Shown here: in pieces, positions 1-13,600 of the stretch
Position numbering within the stretch: the stretch's first letter is position 1
How the letters are laid out: each line of letters opens with the position of its first letter
NCBI RefSeq assembly: GCF_901709675.1
Contig: NC_051091.1
Location: 3,221,967 to 3,285,966 of the forward strand
From: Syngnathus acus
Taxonomy: Eukaryota; Chordata; Actinopteri; Syngnathiformes; Syngnathidae
Reading direction: 5' to 3'
Length of the DNA stretch: 64,000 bases
The notes under the pieces: model-generated
Database searches by the model: none
What the model saw: the letters and a program-made list of their open reading frames with translations, nothing else
What the model was told of the DNA's origin: nothing
Program-made: the position numbers and the translations under genes

Positions 1-1778
1 AATGAACAGGAAACAATGAGATGGGGTGAGACAGCAAGCAAGGAGGCGGAGGGGGGGGGGTGGACATGCGTGGCAGGTCGGAATGTGTGTGTTGAGCAGG
101 TGAAAAATGAGGAAGCTGTTTTGTAGACAGAATCGGTGTAATTAGTACCACACACACTGACATATCTTCCAACGTTTGGAAAGGTCTAGGCTCCTGGCGG
201 GGGCTCGTGCATTTATTCCTTTGAAATCCAACTCATTGGCATTAGTTTCACTTTAAGAAGAGTTCCAAATGGAAACATGTCTCATCTGTAGTTTTAGAAT
301 TTAAAGGAGCCCCAATGCTGCTTTGCATGTGAAGAAAGTCAAAGTTACTGAAATTGACGGAAATTGGCTTGATGCGCGCCAGACGATGGGACAGACAATG
401 ACTAAGCCAAACACGTGGTTTTTAACACATCTGTGAGTTTGGGTTGAGAAATGCTCATCTGCATTTACTTACAGTGACCTTCTGGGGTACGCTGAGAAAA
501 CCTGACCTTTGAAGACAAATCTGGCAAATTCTACCACTGAAGTGCTGGTAATAAATCTAATCGAGCGGAACCTCTAAAAGCTGAGTACCCCCGAACTCAT
601 AAAACCAGGAATTCGACCAAAACCAAATATGATACTAAAGTGGCACAAAACTTTGGGGTGTGAACCTCCGGCACAAGATGTCGGCAAATGTTGCGAGAGC
701 TCGCTTCAGCTAGGATTGCTGACTTAGCTGTCTTTGTGTTTTTCTTTATCTTTAACGTTTGTTTTTCGTGTGGATTTTGGATACCCTTACATTTATTTTC
801 AAGTTTTAAATGATGTTGTTGCTAACCGTAGACAGTGGAAACCCAGAAATGCCTCAGAGTGAGACGTATCTAAAATGTGATGCTTCACGATATCAAGATG
901 AAACTAATGAGTTATTGCTGAAACATGTTGAACGGCGTTGACGAAAGAATTTGACTTGCACTCATTCCTGATCACGTGCGTTTGTGTCAGACCGCCGTAT
1001 TGTGTCAACAATCCTCATGCGTACAAAAGGCAGACAGATTGAATCGAGACGGCGGAAGAGGTTACTAATTCTCAACAAATTGGCTCCGGTTCAGGACCCG
1101 GAATTCTGCTGATGACAGACACTCACGTGAGAAAGATGTGTTTTTTTTCTCCAGACTTTTCCTGGTTTTGCATAATTCTCATTTGAATTTCTCTCCATCT
1201 AATTCATCGACACATTCCTTCCTGAGGTTTTTTCCTTATATATATTCCTGTATTTCCAATCGGGCTCGGCCGGGCCGTATGGCAGTGATACTGCAGTGAC
1301 ACAGGCCCATTCAGTGGCAGACACCTGACACTGAGCCGCTGCGCTCTCACACAGATTAACTTTATCCACAGCTCTCAAATGATGCCTCCCCTCTCAACTG
1401 CACCACTTTACCTCAATTCCCAGCTTTCCCTGCTAAATTGTGCTTTCGTGTTAAATTAGAATAGTCATTTTAAATTATAGCCTCCTGATATTGGAAATTC
1501 TGTGATCAAAAAATGCACATAAGACCTGTGTGGTGGCAGTGATGGTGGGGAGAACACCTGCCCGTGCTGCTGTTCCAAAGGCTGGCAGATATTTCCTTCC
1601 CACTGCCATCACGCTTTCCATTTTTCGCACTCACATTTACATTCATTTGGACAATTTACAATCTTCAATGATAAGAAGGGACTAAGAATTATAAGGGACA
1701 GAAATATTTGAACAGATATAATTGAGTCACCAATAATGATTTGGTCAAACGCATTCATTTATCAAGCGTTCCCCATTA

Positions 1779-1797
1779 GCGGGTCAGTTTGACCCGC
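1779..1797. promoter_or_regulatory. Perfect palindrome with nuclear-receptor IR3 spacing
   Basis: The half-site GGGTCA (1781-1786) is followed by a 3-base spacer and its exact inverse TGACCC (1790-1795). The arms extend by GC on each side. This is the geometry of an estrogen-response-type inverted repeat with one base changed per half-site. A similar GGGTCA..TGACCC hairpin also occurs at the ends of some fish DNA transposons, so a repeat relic is a real alternative. No gene lies near it. Confidence 0.3.
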
Positions 1798-2162
1798 CTA
1801 ACATGGAAATGAAAATACACGACTGTGGATTCTCTCTGTGGCCCATCACTCCGTGTCTGTCTGTTAGCACCTGAACCCTCTGCTGAGATCTTATCTCGCA
1901 ATCATTGCATGGAGCGCATTCCTGTTAACTACACACACACACCTGCATGTTCAAGGCAAAACATCAAAATACGGAGCTCGGCTCCCTGAGAAATCTCAAG
2001 TTACTCTCAATCGTGACTCCGCTCACATTTCCTCAGAGGGAGCTCCACAAGTTTGGTTTTCAAAATAAATTATTTTTTCCAAGTAAATTATCAACAATGG
2101 TAAAGGACAGCTATACACTCACATAATCTATACCTCAGTGGGGAAAAAAAATATATATGCAC

Positions 2163-2165
<3 letters not shown>

Positions 2166-2204
<39 letters not shown>
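2166..2204. repeat. (TA)n microsatellite
   Basis: About 39 bases of pure TA dinucleotide are followed by an imperfect TA tail and by a 3' flank that is also found beside a second TA/GA microsatellite near 24,960. Confidence 0.95.
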
Positions 2205-2205
<1 letters not shown>

Positions 2206-2620
2206 GTATATAGTATATATAAATTCTGAGTTTTTCAGGCATAATTTGACGATGGGATTCCGTGGGAACTGTTGCGCCACGGGATGCTGTTTCTGCATTA
2301 GGTAAAAACCACACAAGCACTCGCACATGCAAACTCAGTCGACTGACGTGGCTGATGAGTAGTCGTATTATGGTGATGGGGACTCCACCAGGCTACCTGA
2401 GACGAATCTGACCTGCACCATTCATGCTCGCTGCGGTCCCTGCAGATTTACAGGGAAATGCCCTAAAGTTAAAACATAATCCGACCCTTCAGCACCTTCC
2501 GCTCTTGCACGCACCCGTGCATGCACTGCACACACACATGCACATGCACGAACACACTCATTTTCTGGTCTGGTTCAGCTTAGAAGAATCAAGGCTCGGT
2601 CAAGGTTGCACCCAAATTTT

Positions 2621-2646
2621 CATCCATCCATCCATCCATCCATCCA
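2621..2646. repeat. (ATCC)n tetranucleotide microsatellite
   Basis: Six tandem copies of the ATCC/CATC unit are seen directly. Nothing suggests function. Confidence 0.9.
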
Positions 2647-5600
2647 TAAATCCATAATTTTGCTTGTTAAAAAATGTAGACCTGTTGAATTGAGAATGCT
2701 TTTTGGCAGTCATTTTACAGCATTGTTGCACATGGAGCGCTGCTCTATCAATGGTGTTCCTCCAATAAATAAGAGGTGACTTAAGTATTCTCTCGGTATG
2801 AAGTTTTATCTCCTTTGACGATCTGGTTAAGCTCATCTCCACCAACCTTCATGGGAATCACTTTTATGTGTCTTAGCTCAAGTTGGAAAAATGTGCCTGT
2901 GAGTCAACGTTCCTTTTTACGGAAATCATAATGAAATGTTTAGTCGTTGTGTGTCTATTTTGGCAATTGAGCTTCGTGATGAAAGATGTTGCGGCAGCCT
3001 GCGTAAAGGTCTGTCTGCTTTGTTTAGGTAAAACTGAAATAAGCTTGGACCGGCATTCCGTTTGGTTCCATTCGGACCAATGATGTGAAAACGTTACGCT
3101 TCCAAAATAGCATCCTTTCATTATACAATAAACAAACAAGAAATCAATCAAAATGTTTGATGTGTTTACGACGAGAGCATTTGTTATAGAAAGAAGCGTA
3201 AGGTGTTGAGCAGCTGCAAGGCATTTCTGTTACATTCCCAATATGCCAAAATGAAAATGATGTTCACTAAACAAAATCACATCTGCAACTAACTAAGCAA
3301 GATGGGAAATCTAATTGGATTGTGGTCAGCTACTGATGAGGAAAGCTTTCTGTTTTTCCGTGCTGCCTTTTGGGGGCCTCCGTCAAGAAGCTTGACAATT
3401 ATTTATTTCACAATTTCCAGTACGACTTTCAGTAACTGTGAATGGAAATGGAAGGTTCCCTTCATTAGATCTAAATTTGCCAGCAGCTGATTAAAACCCA
3501 ATATCAGTATGGCAAATAATATTGACTGCTGATATGAGCCTTAAACTGTCCACTTGGCAATTGTTTTTTTATCCTTTTTGTCTGCAATCTTTAATACCTT
3601 GAACAAAGTCACACCCTGTACAGACTCGCCAGTAGCCGTAGTCTGTATAAGTCCAGTCGCATGAAGAAGAGAACCAGCTGGGCCGTAAAGGATAGAACAA
3701 GCGGGGAGATAAGATTCAGCTGGAGCCCAACACTCAGCACAAGGTTCGACCCATCAATGACATATCACTTTAGAAAGCATTAAAAGATTACGCGTGCGCC
3801 CCTAAATCTCTCCTATTAACACAAAAGGAAGCTATGTGGAGAAAATACAATCAAACAATACATTTTATACTTACACTTGACCCATTTCAATTCATCTTAG
3901 TGCACCTGAAAAACAGAAGGAAGTCGTTTCCATTATAATTGGGAAGAAATCAAAGAGAGAAAAAAGCACAATAGAATACAAAATGTGCATTGGAAATTTG
4001 GATTCTAGTGTGTTTCAAACATTAGTCATGTTTTCTTCAGGTTGTTTAGAAACATACATAAACTAGTCCACCAACTTCACGGATTGCATACACGTCACCG
4101 ATTTGTTCAAGTGCATTTCAATGGTGCTGACAGAGAATGAATTATATTTTTATGTCTGCATCAAAAGTGCTGACAAGCCAGGAAAATGTCAATCACGTGC
4201 TGAATTCTCTGCTCTGGATTATGATGATGCCGTCCCCCCCCGGAGTTGCGAACACTGTGGGAAAACCCAAGCGCAAGTGTGCCTGTGTGTACCTCTGTGG
4301 GTTTTACCTCTGTGAGAAAGGTGTGCTTGTGTGGAAGAAGTGGACATGTTCAAGACAAGGGCACAATACATCCTTTTCTCCACCATGGAGTCAGATGAAG
4401 CTCAATCACCACGCGGCACTGGTGTTCTTTACACGTGCAGGAATCGATACCTGCTCATGTGTATACCGCCCAATTTTTGTAAATAAGCGGATTTATCGAA
4501 CTTCTCATTTGACGTGTTCAACAAAAAAGACATCTCCCATCTTCAAAAATAATCAAGCATGTTTCCTTCTCGTTGAGGGACAGCTGCAAAAAGAAGTATA
4601 CCCTACCTCCCACCCTAAGCAATTTGTTTAAAGACACTTTGACAAACAGGAATAAAGGTTGCAAGTTCCTGGCCCGGGGAATAGTTTCCAAATCTCCCAG
4701 GAGTCCCCATTCAAAAGAGTTGTGAAGAAAATTCTGTTTGTCTGTTTCCCAACTCATAAGTCTCTGTCGTGGCATGTTTCAAGGCTTTGTCGGCTACACT
4801 GAGCTCCTGTGTTGGCCAGGTAAACAACAAACAATTACATTCATTTCTACTGCCATCTGCTGCCACCCAAGAATGCCCAGATTGATGGGGGTGTCACTGA
4901 ACGCTGTGGAAAATCGCATTACAAATCCTGATTATTGGATTTCCAGAGTAATGAAACTGATGATTGCAGGAATACCTCGACAAGATCACACAGGGGGTTT
5001 ACTTGGTACAACTGGTAATAGTTATTTAGTCCCGATATTATCTTTATAGGTGTAGCTGTAGCCTAAGTTGGAGTGGGATCTTGCTAATAAGACTGAGTGA
5101 GAGCAGTGTTTAAACAGAGGTTGAGTAATGGTTCACTACTCGTTTGATTTACGGCCTCCCTAATGAGTCTCTCTCCCTCGTGTTTGTCTCTGCGCATATC
5201 ACCAGAATAATAAATGATTTCACTCAAGTAACTCCTTAAGGTTCCTCTATTTCTTTGACTGACACCTACACTAACACTACAATTACACACAAACGCTAAG
5301 AGAAAGTTTTGCTTGACACGCTTGAGCATTCCGAGCTCCGGTTACCAAGTTTACTCGTTTTATTCATCCACTTGTCAACATTGTTTTGCTCAATCACTTA
5401 ACTTGCGACATTGTTCCATCAGAGCAGCGTTGGTGGTCGTTGGTTCTTATCGATACGTTTCAGAAACAACTGAGAATCCTTCGCTGAAAATAGAGTGCAC
5501 TACCAGTGTGTGTGTGTGAATGCTGTTTAACTTGGCCGGAGTGTCTTGCAGGTCTTGCCAGCCAAAAAAGACATTGAGAGCGAGCGAGCGAGGGAGTTCA

Positions 5601-7818
5601 CAGCACACGTCGAATGTGTGGCAGCTGCCTCTCGATGGCCTTCTGCTGAGTGGCCCAAAAATCTCACAGAGCCCAAGCGGTGACCTGACTCACCCTCCAA
5701 CACTTGCCTTCCATCATATTTTCCCTCTTCCCGGAGTTGTTGTGATTGCTTCCTCAAACCTTTTTTATCTTTTTGCTGCCCTATAATTTGACAGCAGTGC
5801 GGTTACTACTTGAACCACCATGACAAATGGAAACTAAATGAATGTGGTAGCTTTACTGCCACCTTCTAATTTTATTAGGGGAATACAGCTCTCTGAAAAT
5901 AAAAAAATAAAAAGACTGGTAGGTTTTTACTGAGGCTGATGCAGTCCCCTGCAATTTTTGTTCTATGCACCGTGAAAGCGGCATTAGCTTCTGATATTGA
6001 AAACGATACGCCACCTAACCTCAGCTGCAAGTCACGACAACGAGATGGGCACATTCTGTGTAAAATGTGATTGCGACTCCTTTTGATACACCAAAACAGT
6101 CCCAACGGTATTGCTATCCTTTTTTGTTTTCGTAGTCGTACATCCACCGCTCATCAGGTTGATTTATAGGGTGCGTGTACTCATGTGGAGATGGATCTGT
6201 TTGAAGAGAAATCTAAGGTATGCGGCTCAAGTCCTCTGTCATAAATTCTCCGTGTGGCTTTTAGGCTTTAAGACCTCACACTGAGGAGCCCATTAGAAAA
6301 CTCGTGTGTCACAAATACATTCGCGATACATTTGGCAGAGCTGCAATTGAATTTCCATCGTTAATGGATAAAATCTCTGGTCAAATGTGCCCCTCTGATT
6401 AAAAGAAAAAAAAAAATGAACCCAGTCGGGCTCCCTCTGTAAATTTGGTCTGGAACGTCCACTGCCAAGCAGCTTGTTCTGAAGTTCCCGACACTATAAT
6501 CTTTCAGTGGTGACCTCACCACTCAAACTTGAGTCACAGTCACATCTTAAATGGCAATGCCTAATTTTTTAGGTGCAGAGCAAATTAGAAATCCTTTGGT
6601 GCTACACCTGCTCACTTCGTTTCCAGCAGGTACATGATATCTGACTTTGGGATGAGAAGCAAGGTAAATAGAAACCCTGGTAAATAAATATTACTAAAAA
6701 TCCTGTTAACCACATTAATCTTGGATTAAATATCTTGAATAGGATTCTCCTTGGTGCATTTAAAAAAAAATAAGTCTCAATCTAACTTGGAATCTTTGAC
6801 CACCAAAACAAATAGTTGAGACCCAACTTGATATTTCAACTGCTGCTTCCATCCGTCATTACTTTTGCTCCATTTTTTCCTCATCAACCTCCACCTCCAT
6901 CGCTTTCCTCTAAAATAAACGGACTAAACCTTCTTGTGAAACTCAATCCTCCACAGCACAACACTGAGAGAAGTACACCTCATAAAAGCCCGAGGGGCTT
7001 TACTCACTTCAAACACGGGCAACGATTAAAAGGTCATGTCTGTTTACTTACAAGGCTCTCTGTGGCTCTTTAAGTTCCCGACACTTCCTAATTCAATTAC
7101 CGAGGGAAGCTGAATCGTCAGCAAATACGTGACGTGCAAACACGCTTAACATGCTGAAAGATGATTTTTGTCAGACTGGTGAGAGTTTAGGCGTCCTTCC
7201 CTTCTTGCTGATAATAATTTAGAAAGTTAAGATTCCTAAATTATCTTTGAGCAACACTACCTGAAGTGCAAAAATAGAAAGACCTTGACATTCACTGAGG
7301 TGTTAACATGCTCAATGCACCGTGCAGTGAGAACGTGAAGAATACTCCCCAAAGAAATCCACAACCGCATCAAGTGCGATGCTATTTTGTGTCCATGGGG
7401 AGGGGATTAGGCTTCAAGTCAAAGAAAGCGTAATGTCACCTGCACTCCCACATCGGGTGTCTCGGTTACCAAGGCGGCAGCGGTTGCGCCTCAAATTAGT
7501 ACAATTTATTGCTTTACGCTACACCACTGGGGTAGAGTGCACCTTGACAGCTAGAAACAGATTCCTTGGCCACATTTCCAGCAGGCATTCCTGTTGCTTT
7601 AAAACATTCAACTTTAATCTGTATTTTGTTTTCACCAGGTAGTGTTTACTTCAGATGGCAACCGCCAAATATGTCGTGTAAATTACTCCAGAAAAACAGA
7701 CAAGACAATTGGCAATGGATGTTTTTGGTAGCTACCATGCAGTGTTCAGCTCAGCTTTTAAAATAGCACACCACCGTGGTGAGTTACTCTGCCAGATCGA
7801 ATGAAATCTGTTTGAGCG

Positions 7819-8095
7819 CTGGACCAGTTACGAGTGAGAACTTCAGTGTTTAAGCAGCCTGTTGTTGAAGGGTTGAGGTTGAGGTTGGGCTTTGGGACGT
7901 ACTGACCTCCAAACAAGTAGCAGGCACCTCCCAAAGTGTTTATTTATAGTATTTTGTTTCTAGTATGTATAGCTCTTACCTTGCAATCGATATTGAACAT
8001 ACATTTACTTCAGTAGATTTAATGAAAACCCTGCTTGAGATCTGGACCAGCTACGACTGAGAACTTCTGCATTCAAGCAGCCCTTTGTCGTAGGG
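7819..8095 (+). repeat. Diverged direct repeat pair, about 54 bp each
   Basis: Two copies begin CTGGACCAG, at 7819-7871 and 8042-8095. They share the phrases GAGAACTTC and AAGCAGCC at the same spacing, about 80% alike by eye, and lie 223 bases apart. They look like an old local duplication or two pieces of one dispersed repeat. No family is recognised. Confidence 0.65.
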
Positions 8096-10350
8096 CAACA
8101 CCGGGCCCAGATTTAGTGGTGGCTTGCGGCTAGCATCCAGAGCTCCAGCAGCCCACAACAGCTGAGAAAACAGTGCTCATATGTAGCTCGGTGGGATGCT
8201 TAGATGGTTCAGATTAGCATAGCTGCTGTTTATGCTGTGCACTAATACAGCAATAAGAGAACCCACACACACATCAAATCTAGTCCTGTGTTTCGTAAAG
8301 TAGCGTTGACCTTCCTGATGCAACCTGCCGATTTGAAATAAGCTTGAGGTGGGCTTTGGGGAGAGACTGTTTCTGGCCGTTGTGGCGTTGTCGAACCTGT
8401 GCCTGCTGCATACAAGGCACTCGCGGTGCATATCCTGTGTTTAACAATATTAAAGCCAAACCAAAATTATTTGGCCCTGCATGTGAATGGAACCACAGGC
8501 TGTTAACCTTTAGGTACACACGAACATACACTCGCATCCAGCTTAGTAATAAGGAACACGTTGTAACTGTGACACCATGAAGCTTGTGTCTGAGTATCTT
8601 TGGGCTGTGGAAAGTGACTCTGATGTTTCTTGTCTTTGTTATAGTAGTTATTGTTTCTTTCCTCCTATTCATTGATATGGTTTTCACCAGCGTTGCATTC
8701 TGATTCACATCGTTCACACAGAAGGGCGCGGTGCAAGCGTGATGTCACGTTCCCGGCCTTAAAATGCTCTTTAAAGGAACTAAAGAGAGGGGCAGAAAAA
8801 GGCTGGTTTGTCATTAGGCTCTCCACACTCATACCCACACATTTAGAGATTATCTGCAAAACAAATTATGTACCGTATTAAAGTCAATATTTTCATTGGT
8901 CTGGACAAAATTAGGCTTTCAGGCTGTTTCTAACAACATAGACAGAAATTGATGACAGTGTAAAACGGTTTGCCAATGGAGAGAACTTTTAAGAATAGGC
9001 CAAATACATGTTAAAGTCTGTAATTGTGTCCAGTTACAGAGATGCACTCCGACATTGAAAAAAAAAATATATACACATGTCACGATCTGGGAATAGCGGG
9101 ATCATAAGTCAAGTGAGGAAAGCGCCGCCTGGGTCCCAATAGAATTGTAAACAAACTGAATATAGGAACTACACCTTGTGCTCAACACGGACATTCACGC
9201 AGAAAACCAGATGAGGTCAAAGCTGAGTGGTTCATTCATGAGAAGGTCCGGAGGGAGATGGGTTGTGCCCCATGTCCTCATAAAGGAGGATTTATAGAGT
9301 GTCCTGCAGCGCGTCTCGCCTTTTGACAGCTCATGGCCTGTTTTACACATCTATCTCTGTCTCAACTCTAAACAGCCAGCATATGATTTGGGAAAATGTT
9401 CAGCCTGATTTTATAATTGCTTGGATATCAGATATTAAATTGATTGAAGACTGTTGGTTTGTTTGGGAACATTGAAGACAGTCAACTTATAAATTCAACA
9501 TGTCCTCCAAAGTTATTCAGTCATACCTAACACGCCAACAAATACGAGCAGGTCTGAAAAAAATCAATACCCAAAAAGATTGAAAAATGTTCATTGCAAG
9601 ATTATTAAAATCAAATAAGGACATGTAAAAATAGTTTTAGGGGGTCATGTTAGTACAGTACAGAGTCCATTGAAAGGTGTCATATGAATCTAAATGATTA
9701 TCGTCAAGATGATTATCTGGCAGACATTCACAATACATGTCTTGTTCAGCCGGTAAGTTATGCTAATCAAGACTGAAAGCTTTGCAGAGATCCCGCCAAC
9801 TTTTTAATTGACTCAATCTTTCTCAAGCCAAACATCCGCAATTACTCAAGAGTTATTGCTTTGCAAAGCGCTGCTCATGAATCATTTTTGTGGAGTGATT
9901 CACGAGCAGGTTAGCCTGACATTAACACAGATGCGATATTTCAGAGTATATGTCAATGCAATAAACAAAAATGTTTTGAAATATTGCAACATAACCATCC
10001 ATCCACTTGCTATAGTACCTATATAAGGTTCAATTGCATACAGTGGTTGCTTTAATTAGCCAGATTGTACGTTGCAATAATGTACCTTATAAACCGGAGC
10101 AATCTATTTATGGCAATTTCCAACAGCAGACATGTTCGTTGAAATTGCGCTTTATATTCCGAACAATATGGTATAACGATAAGCTCAGGCTTCCTTCTAC
10201 TCCCTTTTGAACAAATATGAATTTACGATAATGGGAAAATTATAATGCAATATCATTTTTTTTTCTTTCTTTTTATGTTCTATTGTACTATGGAGTTATC
10301 ATTTTCTGTATTTTTTACTTTTTTCTTGTATTTCTTTAATGTTCGAAATA

Positions 10351-10370
10351 AACAAACAAACAAACAAACA
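10351..10370. repeat. (ACAA)n microsatellite
   Basis: Five AACA/ACAA tetramers occur in tandem, followed by an A-rich tract. The composition resembles the A-rich tail of a retroposed element, but no body is recognisable upstream. Confidence 0.85.
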
Positions 10371-11043
10371 ATTAAAAAAATCGAGAAAACCCAAGAAGCA
10401 GGAAGCATGCTAGCATGGTATTGTCACTCCAGCGTTTGCCTTTTTTTTTTTCCCCAGGTGGTTTCAGCTCTGAAATGTCATCTCTCCACATTCACACGCA
10501 CGTTTCCAGTTAAAGCATGCCTTTTTTGATGTTTATACTTAAATGCAGTTTATGAGATGGACTGCGTGATATGCTGAATGTTGGGCACTTCTGCCAAACA
10601 CTGCCCGGATTTAAAGCAACTTGAGGGGGGAAAAAAAGTTGGAAAGCCCATACAGCTCTCACCGTTATCACTCGCATCAGATGCTCGATGATTTATAGTG
10701 ACTCACACGGCACACATCGCCCGCATGTTGACGATTGCCTTACTGTAAACTGCACGGTAAAAGGAGAGTGGTGCTCTGGGGGGGCATCACTTTATTCTGG
10801 ACAGGTAGACATTCGTGCGAAGGCCCAAGTGATGAACGGCTCTGACGGTTTGTGTGCCAGCAAACACAAGCACAAATTTCCAACTTTAGCAAACTTTGAA
10901 AATAAATAACGGCACACTGTGGAGAGATGAAAGGATGATAGTTCCACTACCGTCAGAAGGTGAGCGGGGGAAGAAAAGCCTGCACGTCTTTGTTTTTTTC
11001 TGGGAAGTTGTGGATGAATGCATCCATCCATTTTCCATCCATA

Positions 11044-11046
<3 letters not shown>

Positions 11047-11091
<45 letters not shown>
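11047..11091. repeat. (TA)n microsatellite
   Basis: About 45 bases of uninterrupted TA repeat. Confidence 0.95.
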
Positions 11092-12683
11092 TGAAGATAG
11101 AGCAACAGCAATGTGTACATATTTTGTTAGGTTAGACAATCTCATATGTTTTAATGTTCATATGTGTGCAAATCTTCTCATTATTTTATATAAACATAAC
11201 TGCTCAATCAGAACACGAATACAACAAACATACACACATAGACACACGCATATTTATATCTGCCCAATATAGGGCAGGCATTCCTATTCCTTGCCATGTT
11301 GCAGCCACCTATGGTTTTGCAGAGCTATCAGAGTTGTTATCTTGCGGAGTTTGAACTTGACACTAGGGGCTGTGGACACGCCTCAGTGCCGGATCCCTCT
11401 CTGTTTGTGTGTGTTTGTCACTGGCGCAGATTGAATGAGTGGCCTGACTGTCTGGCACAGACATTTTTTTGACTGCCCCATTTCACACTGAATGCCATCA
11501 ATTCATTTGATCAGTTAATTCACTTAATAGGCCTCCTCACATTTCATGTTGAAGTATTTGTCTGGCCCCCGCCCAGTCAACTCTGCTCTTGCATGACAGT
11601 CAGCAAAATATTGCACAGTTAATGAGATGTGGGAAAATGGATGCGTTGTCTTTTTTGTTATTATATTATTTTTATTATATTTTGTCTCATTTTCTGCTCG
11701 TGTCAGACACTTGTGCAACGCCTACAAATTACACAATCGTTTTGTGACTGCACACGAAAACATGTGATGTGCTGAATGTCCAGTCGGGTTTGCGGTTCAG
11801 GTGAAGGTTGGGCCAAGAGAAGCTGTCTGAAACATCTCCAAAGGAACCGTGACTAACACGAACCACCTGCACTATTACTGAACTGGCAACCGGGACATAA
11901 GAGTATCAGGAGAAGACCATCGGCCATTTGTGTTTTGGTCTCCTGTGAACATTTATGCCAACACAATCACCAACATATACGATGGAATTAAGGGACAAAT
12001 AGGGTTCATTTGTCTTTTCATCACATTTTTTAGGATATTAAGCATGCATGTTTAATAAGTGTAAAATATAAAGTATCCATTTGCATGCGCAATTAGGTTT
12101 GTGCCTGTTTTGGCATGTGCAAACCTTTAGAGAATCCTACCCATCGTGCACAAGTGTTCAGACAGAATCTAGTCAGGTTGAGACTGAGCCCGTCTCATCC
12201 ACGGCCCATTTGTGCCGCCTCGGCTTGCGTAGCTGTAAAACCGGTGTGACCCGTGTCTTGCTCTCTGTGGGCAGAGCAGAGGCATTCCAGAATCTGTCAC
12301 GCTCCCATCTTTAAGTAAACCCTGCTGCTGTACTCGTCCACTGGAAGCGGCAGCCGGAGGAGTTGCTGAGTACACGGTAAACGGCGCCTCCACCACCTGT
12401 CACGTTTCATGATGCACTTTTTACGGCAAATATGTGGTTTCAATCTAAAGACTTGGAAGGTTTGTGAACGGGCAGAATTCTATGAAAAATTTACCTTGAT
12501 TGATTCATTAATTTGACTTGTAACATTCCTTCCATGCAGTTTTGAGTTTTCCATTTTATTTTTTTTTGCAGGAAATGACTCTCCCAATACAGATGTAACA
12601 AAATGTCAAACAGCAAAAGATGAGTTCGGCAATTATGTCCTTCACTCGACCGAGCGTGCAAACCTGAAAAGCCTGAGAAACCG

Positions 12684-12745
12684 ACAAAAGCGGAGCGAGA
12701 ACATTCAAACTGCACACAGGTTGGCCTGAGCTAAGATTTAAAGCC
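12684..12745 (+). repeat. Dispersed repeat fragment, copy A
   Basis: This 62-base segment matches 13,539-13,600 in the same orientation with three differences by my count (59/62). It contains the phrase TGCACACAGGTTGGCCTGAG. The wording resembles the 3' part of a common fish interspersed repeat (AACATGCAAACTCCACACAGG type). The family name is not certain. Confidence 0.75.
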
Positions 12746-13445
12746 AGATGTGCAAACCACGACACCGCTGCCTTATTATGCTTAAAGTGTCTCGACATCA
12801 CCTCCCTTCAGACCAATCTAACGGAGCAGGCACGCATGCATATGCTGTCTGCTCAAGATAGCGTGAGTGAGACTCAACAAAGATACAACTCAACTTGTAG
12901 AGGCAAAAATAAGCCATCTCGCAAATGTGCGACGTCATCGCCACCGCCGCCACACTTGCCCTCAATTCAGCTCATTGACTTGACTTGTTTGAATTATGGA
13001 ATGAAATTAGTGACCGCGTGTTTATTGGTGTCTGTGTGTGCAGCTGGCTTATGCTACAGTCATTTATACAAAGACACCCGGTTGTCTCGGAGTGCGTAAT
13101 TCTTTGTGCGTATGGTCGCGTGTATATGTTTTGACAGCTGGGTCGAAGCAGGCGGCACCGTGTCCTCAGACGTCCCATAGAAAGCGTAACCTTTTGACCT
13201 CACACTTCAATCTCGGCAACACACCGGCAGCCACACACTGCTCTCAATTCAGCCGCAACTTTCCCAAAGTAAGACATACGTCACGCTTAAATTTTATTTC
13301 GCGTGACGCACGTCAGTTTGATTTCATTTAATTTCACTCTTCACTTTTAGATTGATAGACATGTGCTCAAACTACAAGAAGCACCACCAAAATGTTTAGA
13401 CAAATATAAAATCTATTCTGTTGGCGGTCAATAGAAATGATCACC

Positions 13446-13475
13446 ACCGTATTTTTTGGACTATAAGGCACATTT
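13446..13475. mobile_element. Half of a CCGTA-type MITE terminus
   Basis: The sequence CCGTATTTTTTGGACTATAA resembles the terminal inverted repeat of the complete element at 24,366-24,534 (CCGTAATTTTCGGACTATAA). No matching second end is visible, so this is a solo or truncated copy. Confidence 0.55.
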
Positions 13476-13538
13476 CTGCACATCAAGTCAGTCAAAGTCG
13501 ATTCAACTTCAATTTAATATCCATACAAAAGGCAACCA

Positions 13539-13600
13539 ACAAAAGCGGAGTGAGAATATTCAAACTGCACACAGGTTGGCCTGAGCTGAGATTTAAAGCC
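13539..13600 (+). repeat. Dispersed repeat fragment, copy B
   Basis: Partner of copy A at 12,684-12,745, in the same orientation with three mismatches over 62 bases. It lies about 90 bases downstream of the MITE terminus fragment, so this stretch is a small patchwork of old insertions. Confidence 0.75.

Noticed and set aside
2128-2332. Open frames rich in Ile-Tyr repeats
   Set aside because: They translate the TA microsatellite and are not genes.
3742-3760. tRNA-like B-box GGTTCGACCC
   Set aside because: No A-box, no acceptor stem and no cloverleaf could be folded around it.
4137-4631. Open frame of 164 codons on the plus strand
   Set aside because: No domain, low conservation signals, no splice or promoter context, and it lies in the gene-free flank. 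Chance open frame.
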